Source: Fictibacillus sp. FJAT-27399
GTDB lineage: Bacteria > Bacillota > Bacilli > Bacillales > Fictibacillaceae
Assembly: GCF_001510655.1 (NCBI RefSeq)
Contig: NZ_LMVC01000002.1
Location: forward strand, 1,269,139-1,333,138
DNA length: 64,000 nt
Direction: 5' to 3'
The notes under the pieces: model-generated
Databases searched by the model: none
Told to the model about the DNA's origin: nothing
What the model saw: only the letters and a program-made list of their open reading frames with translations
Part shown: piece by piece, positions 26,911 through 36,343 of the stretch
How positions within the stretch are numbered: the first letter of the stretch is position 1
How the letters are laid out: each line of letters starts with the position of its first letter
Translations under genes and position numbers: made by a program

Positions 26911-28104
26911 TTAGTTCATGTTCGTTTCCAGTACTCCATCTTTGATAAACAGCTGTCTTGGCATTGAAGCAAAGGCTTCACAGCCGTCCGCTGTTACCCG
27001 GAAAGATTCGCTGGCTTCAAAACCGTATTGATCAAGCCAGATTCCGGGGATAAGGTGGAAGGTCATATTCGGCTGCAGAATGGTTCGGTCTCCTTTCCGG
27101 ATGCTTGCCGTGTGCTCACCCCAGTCCGGCGGATAATTAAGTCCCATCGCATAGCCAAGCCTTGATTCTTTAACAATGCCGCTTTTGTGGATCGTCTTTC
27201 TCCACGTTTCTTCAATTTCCTCACAGGCAATTCCCGGCTTGATCATGTCCAGGCATGCATTCAGCCCTTCTACTACAACATCGGAAAGATTTTTGAGCTT
27301 GTCGGATGGCGGTCCGATATTTACTGTTCTTGCAAGCGGGGAATGATACCGTCTATAGCAGCCTGCCAGTTCCAAAATGACGGAGTCCCCTTTTTTATAC
27401 CGGTCATCCGTCCAGGTCAAGTGAGGTGTAGACGTTTTTTCTCCTGAAGGCAGCAGGGGCACGATCGCCGGATAGTCACCGCCAAAGTCTTTCGTCCCTT
27501 TGATTTGGGTATGAAAAATCTCGGCGGCCACATCACATTCCCTGACGCCTTCATTAATGAGCCCGATTCCTTTCATCATGGCATTTTCCACAATTTCAGC
27601 GGCGCGTTTCATATACGTAATTTCGGCATCTGATTTTACGAGGCGAACCCAGTTTACTAATAATGTGGCATCTTTAAACGAAGCATTGGGCAGCCCCTTC
27701 TTTAACTGCTCATAACATTTAGCCGTAAAATAATAATTGTCCATCTCCACACCGATCGAACGCTTGTCCTGCCCGATCTGCTTTAGGATATCGGCCACAA
27801 AATCCATAGGATGCTTCGAGTCCGATTGGACATAATCGTCGGAATAAGGAATCAGGTTCTCATGGTAAAGCCATGACGTTGCTTTTGCCCCATTGGCATC
27901 CTGGCCGCGGCCGATCCAGATCGGCTGATCTTCGTCATTAATGACGATCAGCATTTGATGGACGTAAAACGACCATCCATCGTATCCTGACAAATAGTTC
28001 ATATTGGCCGGGTCTGTAATCAGGAGGACTTCTATTCCTTTCTCTGCCATACTCTTTTTCGTTTTATAAATTCTTTCCTGATATTCAGCTGTCCCAAATG
28101 ACAT
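26911..28104 (-). CDS. doeA: Ectoine hydrolase (DoeA/EutD)
   Basis: 397 residues, M24 (pita-bread) fold. TDPANMNYLSGYDGWSFYVH, IGVEMDNYYFTAKCYEQL, LVNWVRLVKSDAEI, GGDYPAIVPLLPSGEK, PHLTWTDD and YPPDWGEHTASIRKGDRT together match the ectoine hydrolase branch rather than aminopeptidase P. The enzyme opens the ectoine ring to N-acetyl-2,4-diaminobutyrate. AGGAGGGAAGG precedes the ATG. It is the first gene of the enzyme-transporter operon, with a promoter-proximal palindrome at 28130-28154. Confidence 0.9.
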   Translation of the reverse strand: MSFGTAEYQERIYKTKKSMAEKGIEVLLITDPANMNYLSGYDGWSFYVHQMLIVINDEDQPIWIGRGQDANGAKATSWLYHENLIPYSDDYVQSDSKHPMDFVADILKQIGQDKRSIGVEMDNYYFTAKCYEQLKKGLPNASFKDATLLVNWVRLVKSDAEITYMKRAAEIVENAMMKGIGLINEGVRECDVAAEIFHTQIKGTKDFGGDYPAIVPLLPSGEKTSTPHLTWTDDRYKKGDSVILELAGCYRRYHSPLARTVNIGPPSDKLKNLSDVVVEGLNACLDMIKPGIACEEIEETWRKTIHKSGIVKESRLGYAMGLNYPPDWGEHTASIRKGDRTILQPNMTFHLIPGIWLDQYGFEASESFRVTADGCEAFASMPRQLFIKDGVLETNMN

Positions 28105-28129
28105 AGGACCTTCCCTCCTGTTTCTGTAT

Positions 28130-28173
28130 AATTATTAGAATTTTATGAATAATTAATTTATAAACTTAGTATA
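28130..28173 (-). promoter_or_regulatory. Promoter and candidate operator of the doeA operon
   Basis: On the minus strand a -10-like TATACT lies at 28173-28168 and is followed by the dyad AATTATT - 11 bp - AATAATT (28130-28154) before the doeA ribosome site. A dyad just downstream of a promoter suggests a regulator site, presumably for the adjacent PucR-type protein. The -35 is weak, consistent with activator control. Confidence 0.45.
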
Positions 28174-28262
28174 GAACACCCTCCATCTATTCATCATCTG
28201 CAAATATGTATGAACTTTTGTAAAAAGTTTTAGTCAATTTTTCAGAATAGCTAGCACACATA

Positions 28263-28296
28263 AAAAAAGAGCTTGTCCATGTTCAGACAAGCTCTC
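28263..28296 (-). terminator. Terminator after the PucR-type gene
   Basis: AGAGCTTGTC / GACAAGCTCT with T7 on the minus strand, separating the regulator gene from the doeA operon. Confidence 0.9.
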
Positions 28297-28341
28297 AAAT
28301 ATTTTATAAATAAAAGATTGTTAATTTATCTTTGAATGTAT

Positions 28342-30048
28342 TTAGCTGTTAATAGGATATCGTGCTTCAGTTAACCCTAACTTCCAGGTTTTGATACTGA
28401 GATCCAATAAAAATAAATCATCCGTGTCGATCAGGGAAAGGCCGGTCAGGGTCTCTATTTTACGAAGCCTGTACAATAGGGATTGCCGGTGAAGATTTAA
28501 CAGGCGCGCGGTCTGACTCACATTTCCGTGGCATTCATTGTAGGTGGTGAACGTTCCGATAAGATCCATAGTGCGCTGCTGGTCATATTGAATAAGCGGT
28601 TCGATCGCTGATACGATGATTTCTTTCATTTCTTCGTTCTGTGCAAGAGTCAACAACACCCGATCAACCTTTGTGTTTTCATACAGTACCCGGTGTCCTG
28701 CTCCCTTCTTATTTCTTCCAATCTGCAGTGCGGTCTTTGCCTGGTCAAATCCTTTATTAAACCCAGTAACCTCCTCCTGATGCCCGCCGATTCCCCATGA
28801 AATGATGACATCCGGCAGCAGATTCCGGAGACGCCTCTCAACCAGATCCAAAAAATGATGTGCAGGGTTCTCATTGCTTGTGATTTCTACAAAAAGAATA
28901 AGTTTTTCGCCTTGATAGGTCATCATCACTTCTTTTTTTAGATATTGTGCCGCATAATAAATTTCTTCCTCAATGTAGCGGATCATGCTGTCAAGCCAGT
29001 GCTCATACGAATCATAGTGCTGCTTTCTTTTTTTAAACAATAGTTCCAGGTTTTCAGGATAGCCAGCAATACAAACATAAGGGAGTTTAATATTAAACCC
29101 GAGCAATTTTGCTCTGGATTCAGCTTGTTCCCGGGAAGAAAACTCTCCTTTTGCCAATTCCTGAACAAAATCACTGCGAAGACGTATCTCCGTTTCTTCA
29201 ATGGCATTTTGGCGCGACAGCCAAAGAGCGATCGTGGTAGCAGAATGTTCGAGCACGTTCACACGGTATTGATTTAAAAACTCTTCGATCACCAAATCGT
29301 TTGGAGGCAGAACAAATAAATATCCCTGTATATCACCTGAAGCCTTTAGTATTGGCAGTTGAAGAATTGACTCACCCTCACGTTCAATAAGATGAAACTT
29401 TTGAAACATCGGATCCTGCGGCAGAACGGCAGGTGTTTTTTCTGTGGAGATGCAATCTTTCATGTCATAGTATTTCCATCTGGCGTCAAGCTCGCATGCT
29501 TCAGCCCTGTCCTGAATAATTCCCGCTCTGTCCGTAATAACGAGAGGACAGCCTATATGTTTTTGAATATAACCGGATATTTCGTTCAGGCTTGTCTCCT
29601 TCAGAATGAGTTTAAGGAGTTCCTGCTGAACTTTTTCGGATTTTTCCCGGTCTTTAAACTGCCTGTCATTGAGTTCTCTAAGAACATCTTCAATGATGGT
29701 AGCAAAACGGATTTCCCATGGAATTTCGATAATGATAAAGTTATGTTTTTCTGCAAGCACCATCACTTCTATTGGAACATCATATATGTAACGGCCTAAA
29801 GCAATAATAAGCGCTGAAGCTTCAGATTGTATGATGTCTTCAACAAATTTTTTGAATAACAAAACATCATGGCCGCACCCAATGGCCGTGCTCAGGACCA
29901 CTTCATTTTTGCGGACAAAATTCTCTACTGGCATCTCTATAGCAGAAATCCATTGAACATACCGTTCGTTCAGGATATGGCCCCCAGTTCGTACTCTGGC
30001 ATTTTTCATAATCTCGAAGTTTAATATATCCCCTACTGCTAACCTCAT
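28342..30048 (-). CDS. PucR-family transcriptional regulator
   Basis: 568 residues. The N-terminal PucR sensor domain (about 1-130, with EVVLSTAIGCGHD) is followed by a central GGDEF-like region and a C-terminal PucR HTH (CHGNVSQTARLLNLHRQSLLYRLRKIE). PucR proteins are activators or repressors of nitrogen-compound catabolism. Lying between eutB and doeA, it is the obvious local regulator. Ectoine clusters of Proteobacteria use the MocR-type EnuR, so a PucR protein here is a different solution. A TATAAT-like -10 is visible before the gene. Confidence 0.88.
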   Translation of the reverse strand: MRLAVGDILNFEIMKNARVRTGGHILNERYVQWISAIEMPVENFVRKNEVVLSTAIGCGHDVLLFKKFVEDIIQSEASALIIALGRYIYDVPIEVMVLAEKHNFIIIEIPWEIRFATIIEDVLRELNDRQFKDREKSEKVQQELLKLILKETSLNEISGYIQKHIGCPLVITDRAGIIQDRAEACELDARWKYYDMKDCISTEKTPAVLPQDPMFQKFHLIEREGESILQLPILKASGDIQGYLFVLPPNDLVIEEFLNQYRVNVLEHSATTIALWLSRQNAIEETEIRLRSDFVQELAKGEFSSREQAESRAKLLGFNIKLPYVCIAGYPENLELLFKKRKQHYDSYEHWLDSMIRYIEEEIYYAAQYLKKEVMMTYQGEKLILFVEITSNENPAHHFLDLVERRLRNLLPDVIISWGIGGHQEEVTGFNKGFDQAKTALQIGRNKKGAGHRVLYENTKVDRVLLTLAQNEEMKEIIVSAIEPLIQYDQQRTMDLIGTFTTYNECHGNVSQTARLLNLHRQSLLYRLRKIETLTGLSLIDTDDLFLLDLSIKTWKLGLTEARYPINS

Positions 30049-30193
30049 ATGAACCCTCCTGACCGCAAGATGTTCCTTCCTGAATTATACATATTGTTAA
30101 ATATAGCACATCACAATAATCGGGAAGATCTCTACTATATTTTCAACACAAAACCAAATTCCCCTGTACAATCTTACGGAAAAATGGGTAATT

Positions 30194-31198
30194 TCAAGAA
30201 GGTGAGTAGGTTTGAAGAATTCGTTGTACCACCGAAAGATCTACATTATGGCCTGTGATAATGACAGCAATTGCTCCTTCCTGGCGCTCTATTTTCTTTC
30301 CTAATAATGCTGCAATTGCAGTACTTGCTGCTCCTTCCATGATCATTCGGTGATGATCCATCATATAGGCCATGCTGTAGGCAATTTCATCTTCAGAGAT
30401 TAATAGAACCTGGTCCATATACCTTTTTACCATTTCAAAGGTATAGCGATTGTCCAGGCCAATTCCTCCGAGCAGGCTGTCAGCAAGCGTGTCCTTCTCA
30501 GGTAATTTTACGGGTTTCCCTGCTCTAAGGCTTTCATACATCACTGCGGATTCTGCCATGGAAACCCCAGTCACTCTGATCCCCGGGTCGTTTGACTTAA
30601 CCGCCATACCAATGCCGGATAGCAGCCCCCCACCCGAAAGCGGCACGATCACATCAGTTAAACATGGAATATCTTCAAGCAGTTCCAAACCAATGGTACC
30701 CTGTCCTGCGATTATGTGCGGATCATCGAATGGCTCGATCACGGTCAATCCCTGCTCTTTTTCTAATGTGAAACATCTTTCGCCAGCCTCATCCTGGCTT
30801 TCTCCACAAAATTCAATGACAGCACCCAGTCTCTTAAGAGAATCAACTTTTGCTTTTGGCACCCGGTTGGATATACAAACAGTGGCCTCAATGCCTAGCT
30901 TTTTCGCCACATAGGCTACTGCCATTCCATGATTTCCCGTAGAATACGTTGTAACTCCCCTCTTTTTTTCCTCTTCACTTAAACTTAAAATTTTGTTCGC
31001 TGCCCCCCGGACTTTAAATGCTCCTGTATCATGAACCGTCTCAAGTTTAAGATAAACAGGCCGTCCTGCTCTTTCAGATAGAATAAAAGATTCAACAGCA
31101 GGTGTTTTTTTTATCAAGGAACCGATCCTCTTTTTGGCTTCCCACACCTCCCGAATCCTCACTTCAGCTTTTATGTTTGTACTTATTATTTCATTCAT
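30194..31198 (-). CDS. eutB: Threonine dehydratase-like enzyme EutB
   Basis: 334 residues, fold-type II PLP enzyme. LKLETVHDTGAFKVRGAANK holds the Schiff-base lysine, STGNHGMAVAYVAKKLG the phosphate-contacting loop, and VPLSGGGLLSGIGMA the glycine loop. TLADSLLGGIGLDNRYTF and the DTGAF variant of the lysine motif match EutB of ectoine/hydroxyectoine utilisation rather than IlvA. EutB is proposed to dehydrate the hydroxylated diaminobutyrate made from hydroxyectoine. ATG at 31198 follows GGGAGGGG. It is the first gene of the locus on this strand, 146 bp upstream of the regulator. Confidence 0.85.
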   Translation of the reverse strand: MNEIISTNIKAEVRIREVWEAKKRIGSLIKKTPAVESFILSERAGRPVYLKLETVHDTGAFKVRGAANKILSLSEEEKKRGVTTYSTGNHGMAVAYVAKKLGIEATVCISNRVPKAKVDSLKRLGAVIEFCGESQDEAGERCFTLEKEQGLTVIEPFDDPHIIAGQGTIGLELLEDIPCLTDVIVPLSGGGLLSGIGMAVKSNDPGIRVTGVSMAESAVMYESLRAGKPVKLPEKDTLADSLLGGIGLDNRYTFEMVKRYMDQVLLISEDEIAYSMAYMMDHHRMIMEGAASTAIAALLGKKIERQEGAIAVIITGHNVDLSVVQRILQTYSPS

Positions 31199-31312
31199 GC
31201 TGGTCCCCTCCCTGAGTATCATTCCTACTTCGGATTATATAGTATGAATATTCTGTAATCTACTGTTAATAGTGAATAGTGATTGAATTGAGTTTTCGTA
31301 CAAATTGACATC

Positions 31313-31345
31313 AAAAAGGCCGCCGGGTTACGCCGGCAGCCTTTA
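31313..31345 (-). terminator. Terminator after pulA
   Basis: AAAGGC-GCCGG / CCGGC-GCCTTT stem between pulA (3' end at 31355) and eutB; a T-run follows on the minus strand. Confidence 0.8.
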
Positions 31346-31354
31346 GACTTTTTA

Positions 31355-34264
31355 TCATTTACCTTCAAGAACTACAGCACTAAGTGCAGGAATCTTTATC
31401 TTTTTGCCCAGCAGGGTACCGAGTGATTTGTTTCCCGCTTTCTCACCATTGGCAAGCACCTTCCATGGTCCGACCGTTGGAAGAGAAATCGTTTGTACAG
31501 TTTCGTTGGCGTTGTACACGACAACTAGATCTTTTGCCTTGTCTTTGTTTGCGTGTCCTTTCAGATCATAAATGACTGTATTTTTCGGAGCTGGAAGGAA
31601 CATTAAGTGACTTCGGATATCCTGTGCTGTTCTCATTCGGAATGCCGGATGGCTCTTGCGCAGCTTGATAAGGCCTTTCATATAATCTACTTCTTTGCTG
31701 AAGTCTGCTCGGCGCTGCCAATCAAGCTGGTTCACAGAATCAGGAGATCTGTAGCTATTATGATCGCCGCCTTTCGTTCTCATGAACTCCTGGCCGGCAT
31801 GCAGGAACGAAATGCCTTGTGACGTCAGGATAATAGAGGACGCAAGCTTGTGCATTTTCTTACGGGTATCAACTGAACTCTCTGGATTGGTCAGCTGCAA
31901 TTTATCCCATAAGGTGTGGTTATCGTGAGCTTCTACGTATGTGATCACTTGCTGCGGATCTTTATAGGTCGCCGTCGTGCTTGGATAATCGATGCCTGCT
32001 TTTACACCTTCTTTAATGGCATCCTCTGTACCCGGTTTACCGTTCACAAATCCTTTATCTGTATCATTGAACACGCTGCCTTTTAGACCATCACGTATGC
32101 CATCGTTGAAATGAGCGATTCCCGGCATTTTTCCGGCATTCTTTTGATTCGCTTTGGTTTCAGGATCAATCGGTGTGTTGAGATCCCAACCTTCGCCAAG
32201 CACTATAATAGAAGGATCAATTGTGTTCAATGCTTTTCTGACCTGGTTCATCGTTTCAACGTCATGGATGCCCATCAAGTCGAATCGGAAACCATCCAGA
32301 TTGTATTCTTTGGCCCAATAGCTCACAGAATCTACGATAAATTTGCGCATCATCTTATGCTCTGATGCCGTATCATTCCCCACACCTGTACCGTTCGCCA
32401 ATGTCCCATCTTCGTTATAGCGGAAATAATAGCCCGGTACAAGCTTCTGGAAGTTAGACTCCCCTGCTGCGAACATGTGGTTATATACCACGTCCATAAT
32501 GACCCGAAGTTTGTTGTGATGCAGGGTGTTGACCATCTGTTTCATCTCATTGACCCGGACTGCTGGCTTATAAGGATCAGTAGAATACGAGCCTTCTGGT
32601 GCATTATAGTTCTTAGGATCATAGCCCCAGTTGAATTGCGGTTCATTCAATTTTGTCTCATCAACCGTATTATAATCATAGATTGGAAGCAGCTGAACGT
32701 GTGTAACACCGAGATCTTTAATATGGTTCAGTCCTGTTTTTACTCCCGCTGGCCCGGTTGTTTTTTCTTCAGCTACTCCCAAGAACTTTCCTTTATGCTT
32801 GATGCCGCTTTTTGGATGCATGGATAAATCTCTGACATGAAGCTCGTAAATGATGGCATCTTCAGGAGTGAAGGCCTTCATTCTTTTGTGAAAATGCTTC
32901 GGATCGGTATTATCCAAATTGATAACAGCACCCTTATCGCCATTTACCGTTACTGCACGTGCGTAGGGGTCCACGGCTTCATTCCACTGGTCGCCAATCT
33001 TTACTTTGTACGTATAAATCAGACCCTCTTGATTGCCGTTAAGAGTTGTTTTCCAAGTGCCTCGCTCGGACTTCTTCAATGGCAGCTCGGTCCCCTTCTC
33101 TTCTTTCCATGATTTGTAGACCACGATCTTGGCTTCACTAGCAGTTGGTGCCCAAAGCCTGAAACTCGTTTCTTTTTTAGAATAGGTGTTTCCTAAATCT
33201 TTACCGTTATAGAAGAACTGCTTATCAAATTCCGGTGTACGGACCACCTTGCCAGTCTGGACGGCAGCTACTCCAAAATTCTCTTTAGAGATCTTGTAAA
33301 CTTTTGTAAGATCCAGATTTTTCGTAGTGATGACTTTAACTTTGTTTGTAAAATCGCCTGCTTTGCTGTCATAAGGAACAACTTCTTTTATAGCTGCTCC
33401 GCCTGATAGTGAAAGACCGTGATTTTTTATATCAAACGGGAAGTTGGTTTCAAACGTAATTTCATTGAACCCATCAAGGCTGGCTTTTACGATTTTCGGC
33501 GTACGGTCGACCAAGTCTTTGTCATAATAAATGCGCTCCTGCCCCTGTGCGATCCACACTTCTGCAGAACCGTCTTCGTGAAACTTTGTTACGTATCTAT
33601 CATTAAATTCCTTATCCGCCCACTCATTTCCGGGCACGCTTTTTCTTACAATAAGCCCGATTTTATGAACGTCCTTCAAGTTTTCCAACTTGATGTTGGC
33701 CACTTTGCCAAATTCATCTTCATCGGTAAATTGAACCGATTTTCCTTCGCCGTTCTCCGGCCAGGTCCATAGGTTCCAGCCCTCATATTGATTGTCGTAT
33801 CTGAAATAGTGAAACTTCACATTAATATCTTCATAAGCAGGAAGGTCTCGGTACTCTCCATCTGGCGGCTCTGTGTAAGTATTGTCATCACCGGACTTCA
33901 CCCAAACTTCGCCTTCGCCGGCAGAGATATCAATAAAACGGTCTCCTCCATCCTTTTCCCAGCTGTCCGTTCTTACGATGAAGCCGACTTTCTTGTATGT
34001 ACCGTCAAGCTCGATCTCGGCTACCTTTCCGAACTTGTCCTCTCCTGTAAACGGATAGGCTTTTCCTTCTCCGCCTTCAGGAAAGACCCATAAATTCCAG
34101 TCCTTCGTGTTGCCTTCTGCAGGCTTGTAGTGAATCGTGACTTTTGTTTTTCCAGACACCGCTTCTGCAAACGATTGCACAAAATAGAAAGAAAAAAACC
34201 CCCCAATGACTAAAGTAAAAATCGAGAGTAATGCAATAAATCGCTTGATCAATGCCAACTTCAT
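31355..34264 (-). CDS. pulA: Secreted type I pullulanase
   Basis: 969 residues. An N-terminal signal/anchor (about 7-33) is followed by two tandem CBM41 starch-binding domains (WNLWVFPEGGEGKAYPF and WNLWTWPENGEGKSVQF), a CBM48-like domain and the GH13 catalytic domain. FNWGYDPKNYNAPEGSYS contains the pullulanase YNWGYDP-type motif. Catalytic regions are GFRFDLMG (nucleophile Asp), VLGEGWD (acid Glu) and EAHDNHTLWD. It cleaves alpha-1,6 bonds of pullulan and branched starch outside the cell. A cre-like site overlaps the promoter, implying carbon catabolite repression. Confidence 0.93.
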   Translation of the reverse strand: MKLALIKRFIALLSIFTLVIGGFFSFYFVQSFAEAVSGKTKVTIHYKPAEGNTKDWNLWVFPEGGEGKAYPFTGEDKFGKVAEIELDGTYKKVGFIVRTDSWEKDGGDRFIDISAGEGEVWVKSGDDNTYTEPPDGEYRDLPAYEDINVKFHYFRYDNQYEGWNLWTWPENGEGKSVQFTDEDEFGKVANIKLENLKDVHKIGLIVRKSVPGNEWADKEFNDRYVTKFHEDGSAEVWIAQGQERIYYDKDLVDRTPKIVKASLDGFNEITFETNFPFDIKNHGLSLSGGAAIKEVVPYDSKAGDFTNKVKVITTKNLDLTKVYKISKENFGVAAVQTGKVVRTPEFDKQFFYNGKDLGNTYSKKETSFRLWAPTASEAKIVVYKSWKEEKGTELPLKKSERGTWKTTLNGNQEGLIYTYKVKIGDQWNEAVDPYARAVTVNGDKGAVINLDNTDPKHFHKRMKAFTPEDAIIYELHVRDLSMHPKSGIKHKGKFLGVAEEKTTGPAGVKTGLNHIKDLGVTHVQLLPIYDYNTVDETKLNEPQFNWGYDPKNYNAPEGSYSTDPYKPAVRVNEMKQMVNTLHHNKLRVIMDVVYNHMFAAGESNFQKLVPGYYFRYNEDGTLANGTGVGNDTASEHKMMRKFIVDSVSYWAKEYNLDGFRFDLMGIHDVETMNQVRKALNTIDPSIIVLGEGWDLNTPIDPETKANQKNAGKMPGIAHFNDGIRDGLKGSVFNDTDKGFVNGKPGTEDAIKEGVKAGIDYPSTTATYKDPQQVITYVEAHDNHTLWDKLQLTNPESSVDTRKKMHKLASSIILTSQGISFLHAGQEFMRTKGGDHNSYRSPDSVNQLDWQRRADFSKEVDYMKGLIKLRKSHPAFRMRTAQDIRSHLMFLPAPKNTVIYDLKGHANKDKAKDLVVVYNANETVQTISLPTVGPWKVLANGEKAGNKSLGTLLGKKIKIPALSAVVLEGK

Positions 34265-34315
34265 TCCTTATCCTCCCTTTACATTACAAAATGTGGATTT
34301 CAAACATAACTTTAC

Positions 34316-34346
34316 CATTATAAAGAAACAAATGAAAGCGGTTGCA
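34316..34346 (-). promoter_or_regulatory. pulA promoter -10 with overlapping CcpA cre site
   Basis: TATAAT (minus strand, 34321-34316) lies just downstream of TGCAACCGCTTTCA (34346-34333), one mismatch from the cre consensus TGWAANCGNTNWCA. The cre covers the expected -35 position, a repressing location. Confidence 0.7.
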
Positions 34347-34375
34347 CAATAGATGGGTAATTAGTCTGATTGGCA

Positions 34376-34409
34376 AAAAAAACGAATTAGAGGTTTCTAA
34401 TCCGTTTCC
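34376..34409 (-). terminator. Terminator overlapping the 3' end of the DUF2161 gene
   Basis: ACGAATTAGA / TCTAATCCGT stem spanning the stop codon, with T-rich sequence after it on the minus strand. Confidence 0.7.
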
Positions 34410-35140
34410 GGTTTTACTTTTTCCAGTAACTCGCTGTAATACCTGACTTGCTCAGGAAACAAAGCCATCTCTTTCTTTCCTTTTTCACTGACCCCATACA
34501 TTCCCCTGGCAATTTTCTCAAACCAGCCATAATAATTTTTGTTCAGAATCGAAAGGGTTTTCGCACCTGTCCCTAGCTCCCGAAGCGCTTTTGGGGACAA
34601 CGGCCCAAGCTGATCAAGCAGAAAGGCGATCTGGATGCAATTTTCTTTGTAGGCGGTCATGAGCTTCTTTTTGTTGCTGCCTCCAACATTATAATCTCCA
34701 TTTCTTCCCTTAATTTCTTCCAGAAGCTTGGTTCGTTTCTTCTTATAGCGCTGCTGGCTTTTTAACCGGTCAAACGCTCCAGGAGAAAGAATGGTTTCCA
34801 CTACAGGTCCGCTTTTTGGAAATGAAACGAGCAGCAAGCCAAGCTCCAGCCTTCTGATCAAATGAAGGGTGTCCTGCCACTTTTTTGATCTTAATTTGTA
34901 TTTAGGCCACGGAATAGCGATGTATACGAAATCCGTCAGCCTTTGTCTGTTTGTTGCCTGGACGAGGAGGTCAACATTCAGATTCAGCTTCAATTCGACA
35001 ATGATCAATTCATCTTCCTTGACCACCACAATGTCACAGTGGTTGACCTCCCCATACACTTCAAAGCCTTTTTCCATAAAAAAATCCCTTACTGGTTCGT
35101 ACAAGTCTGTTTCATATCGTTTGTCATTTTTTTTGTTCAT
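34397..35140 (-). CDS. DUF2161 protein, PD-(D/E)XK nuclease-like fold
   Basis: 247 residues. ETDLYEPVRDFFMEKGFEVYG followed by NHCDIVVVKEDELIIVELKLN gives the D...ExK core of the PD-(D/E)XK superfamily. The remainder is basic and helical with a winged-helix-like C-terminal part (LSPKALRELGTGAKTLSILNK). It matches the DUF2161 family of putative phosphodiesterases with no known function. It is a single gene between pulA and a MITE-like repeat. Confidence 0.8.
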   Translation of the reverse strand: MNKKNDKRYETDLYEPVRDFFMEKGFEVYGEVNHCDIVVVKEDELIIVELKLNLNVDLLVQATNRQRLTDFVYIAIPWPKYKLRSKKWQDTLHLIRRLELGLLLVSFPKSGPVVETILSPGAFDRLKSQQRYKKKRTKLLEEIKGRNGDYNVGGSNKKKLMTAYKENCIQIAFLLDQLGPLSPKALRELGTGAKTLSILNKNYYGWFEKIARGMYGVSEKGKKEMALFPEQVRYYSELLEKVKPETD

Positions 35141-35201
35141 AAAGACCTCTGCCTGTCTTTTTTAATGGCTGTTTTCGCAACCATTGTTGCTCTTGAGAGT
35201 G

Positions 35202-35327
35202 GTTGATTTCCGTTTCAGGTTGCTCGCTTTCCGCGGGGCGTGCGCTGAACCCCTCGGCGCTAGCGCCTGCGGGTTTCACCTGTCACGCTCGTCCCGCTGG
35301 AGTCTCGCACCTTGCACTCCAATCAAC
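35202..35327. repeat. MITE-like intergenic repeat, short version
   Basis: It starts GTTGATT and ends AATCAAC, a 7-bp terminal inverted repeat. The interior CTCGCTTTCCGCGGGGCGTG and the end CTCGCACCTTGCACTCC recur at 57904-58160 (inverted), and the first part recurs at 63889-64000. This copy lacks the central segment and outer ends of those copies. It is GC-rich against the AT-rich flanks. Confidence 0.8.
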
Positions 35328-35487
35328 AATCATTGAAGACTTTTCACAAAAATGTTCCCAAAGCACAATCTTTTAGAAAAAGAGACGTTTTCATTCATTT
35401 TTAATTTAATTTTCAGGTAAATTTAATTGCTCTTATGTATGGTTGATTATGTAATCATCCATCTTCATAAAAAAGGAGGAAATAGAT

Positions 35488-36276
35488 TTGGAAAACATTG
35501 AAAACACTCAAACCTCTATCGGACGCCAAATGCTGAATAAAGTTCCGGAGGTCACCATTTTCTTTTGGATCATTAAAATTATGGCCACAACGGTTGGTGA
35601 AACAGCAGCCGATTTTCTTACCTTCAAGCTGCACTGGGGACTGACCAATACAACCTATGTCATGAGCGTTCTCTTGATCATCACCTTGGTCTTTCAGTTT
35701 AAAGCTAGAAAATATATACCGAGTATTTATTGGCTGGCGGTCGTGCTCATCAGTGTAGTTGGAACATTGATCACCGACAATCTCACCGATCATTTCGGAG
35801 TGCCCCTGGTGACATCGACGATTGTTTTTTCCATCGTATTAGCCATTACCTTCGCTGCTTGGTATGCCGCTGAAAAGACCCTTTCAATCCACTCCATCTT
35901 TACAACGAAACGGGAAACCTTTTATTGGCTCGCTATTTTGTTTACCTTTGCACTTGGTACAGCAGCCGGAGACCTTGTCTCTGAAGATATGGGATTAGGC
36001 TACTGGAAATCCGGAATTATTTTCGCTGCTGTGATTGCTTTAGTAACCCTTGCTTTTTACAAGTTTAACATGAATGCAGTTCTTTCCTTCTGGATCGCCT
36101 ATATTTTAACACGCCCACTTGGCGCTTCAATTGGCGATTTTCTTTCACAGTCCCACCATGCAGGAGGACTTGGTCTCGGAACGACTGGAACAAGTGTGAT
36201 CTTCCTGGTTATTATTTTGGCTCTCGTTACTTATCTGACGAAGACACGAAGAGATGAGTCCCCGCTGGAAAGTTAA
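35488..36276 (+). CDS. COG4705-type multipass membrane protein
   Basis: 262 residues with about eight membrane segments. KVPEVTIFFWIIKIMATTVGETAADFL, TLITDNLTDHFG, GTAAGDLVSEDMGLGYW and LTRPLGASIGDFLSQS show an internal repeat with conserved D/E residues, as in COG4705 uncharacterised membrane proteins. The start is TTG behind AAGGAGGAAATAGA. Function is unknown; the conserved acidic residues inside the membrane suggest ion or metal handling, which is a guess. Confidence 0.8.
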   Translation: MENIENTQTSIGRQMLNKVPEVTIFFWIIKIMATTVGETAADFLTFKLHWGLTNTTYVMSVLLIITLVFQFKARKYIPSIYWLAVVLISVVGTLITDNLTDHFGVPLVTSTIVFSIVLAITFAAWYAAEKTLSIHSIFTTKRETFYWLAILFTFALGTAAGDLVSEDMGLGYWKSGIIFAAVIALVTLAFYKFNMNAVLSFWIAYILTRPLGASIGDFLSQSHHAGGLGLGTTGTSVIFLVIILALVTYLTKTRRDESPLES

Positions 36277-36291
36277 CCTTTATGCTAGCAT

Positions 36292-36323
36292 AAAAAGCGC
36301 TCCATTTTCAGGAGCGCTTTTTT
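36292..36323 (+). terminator. Terminator after the COG4705 gene
   Basis: AAAAGCGCTCC - ATTTTC - GGAGCGCTTTTTT, a perfect stem with a T-run. Confidence 0.9.
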
Positions 36324-36343
36324 GTATGCTTACATTTTTTTAT

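Noticed and set aside
35455..35793. 112-residue minus-strand ORF
   Set aside because: It lies antisense within the COG4705 gene, which has far better start, membrane pattern and terminator support.
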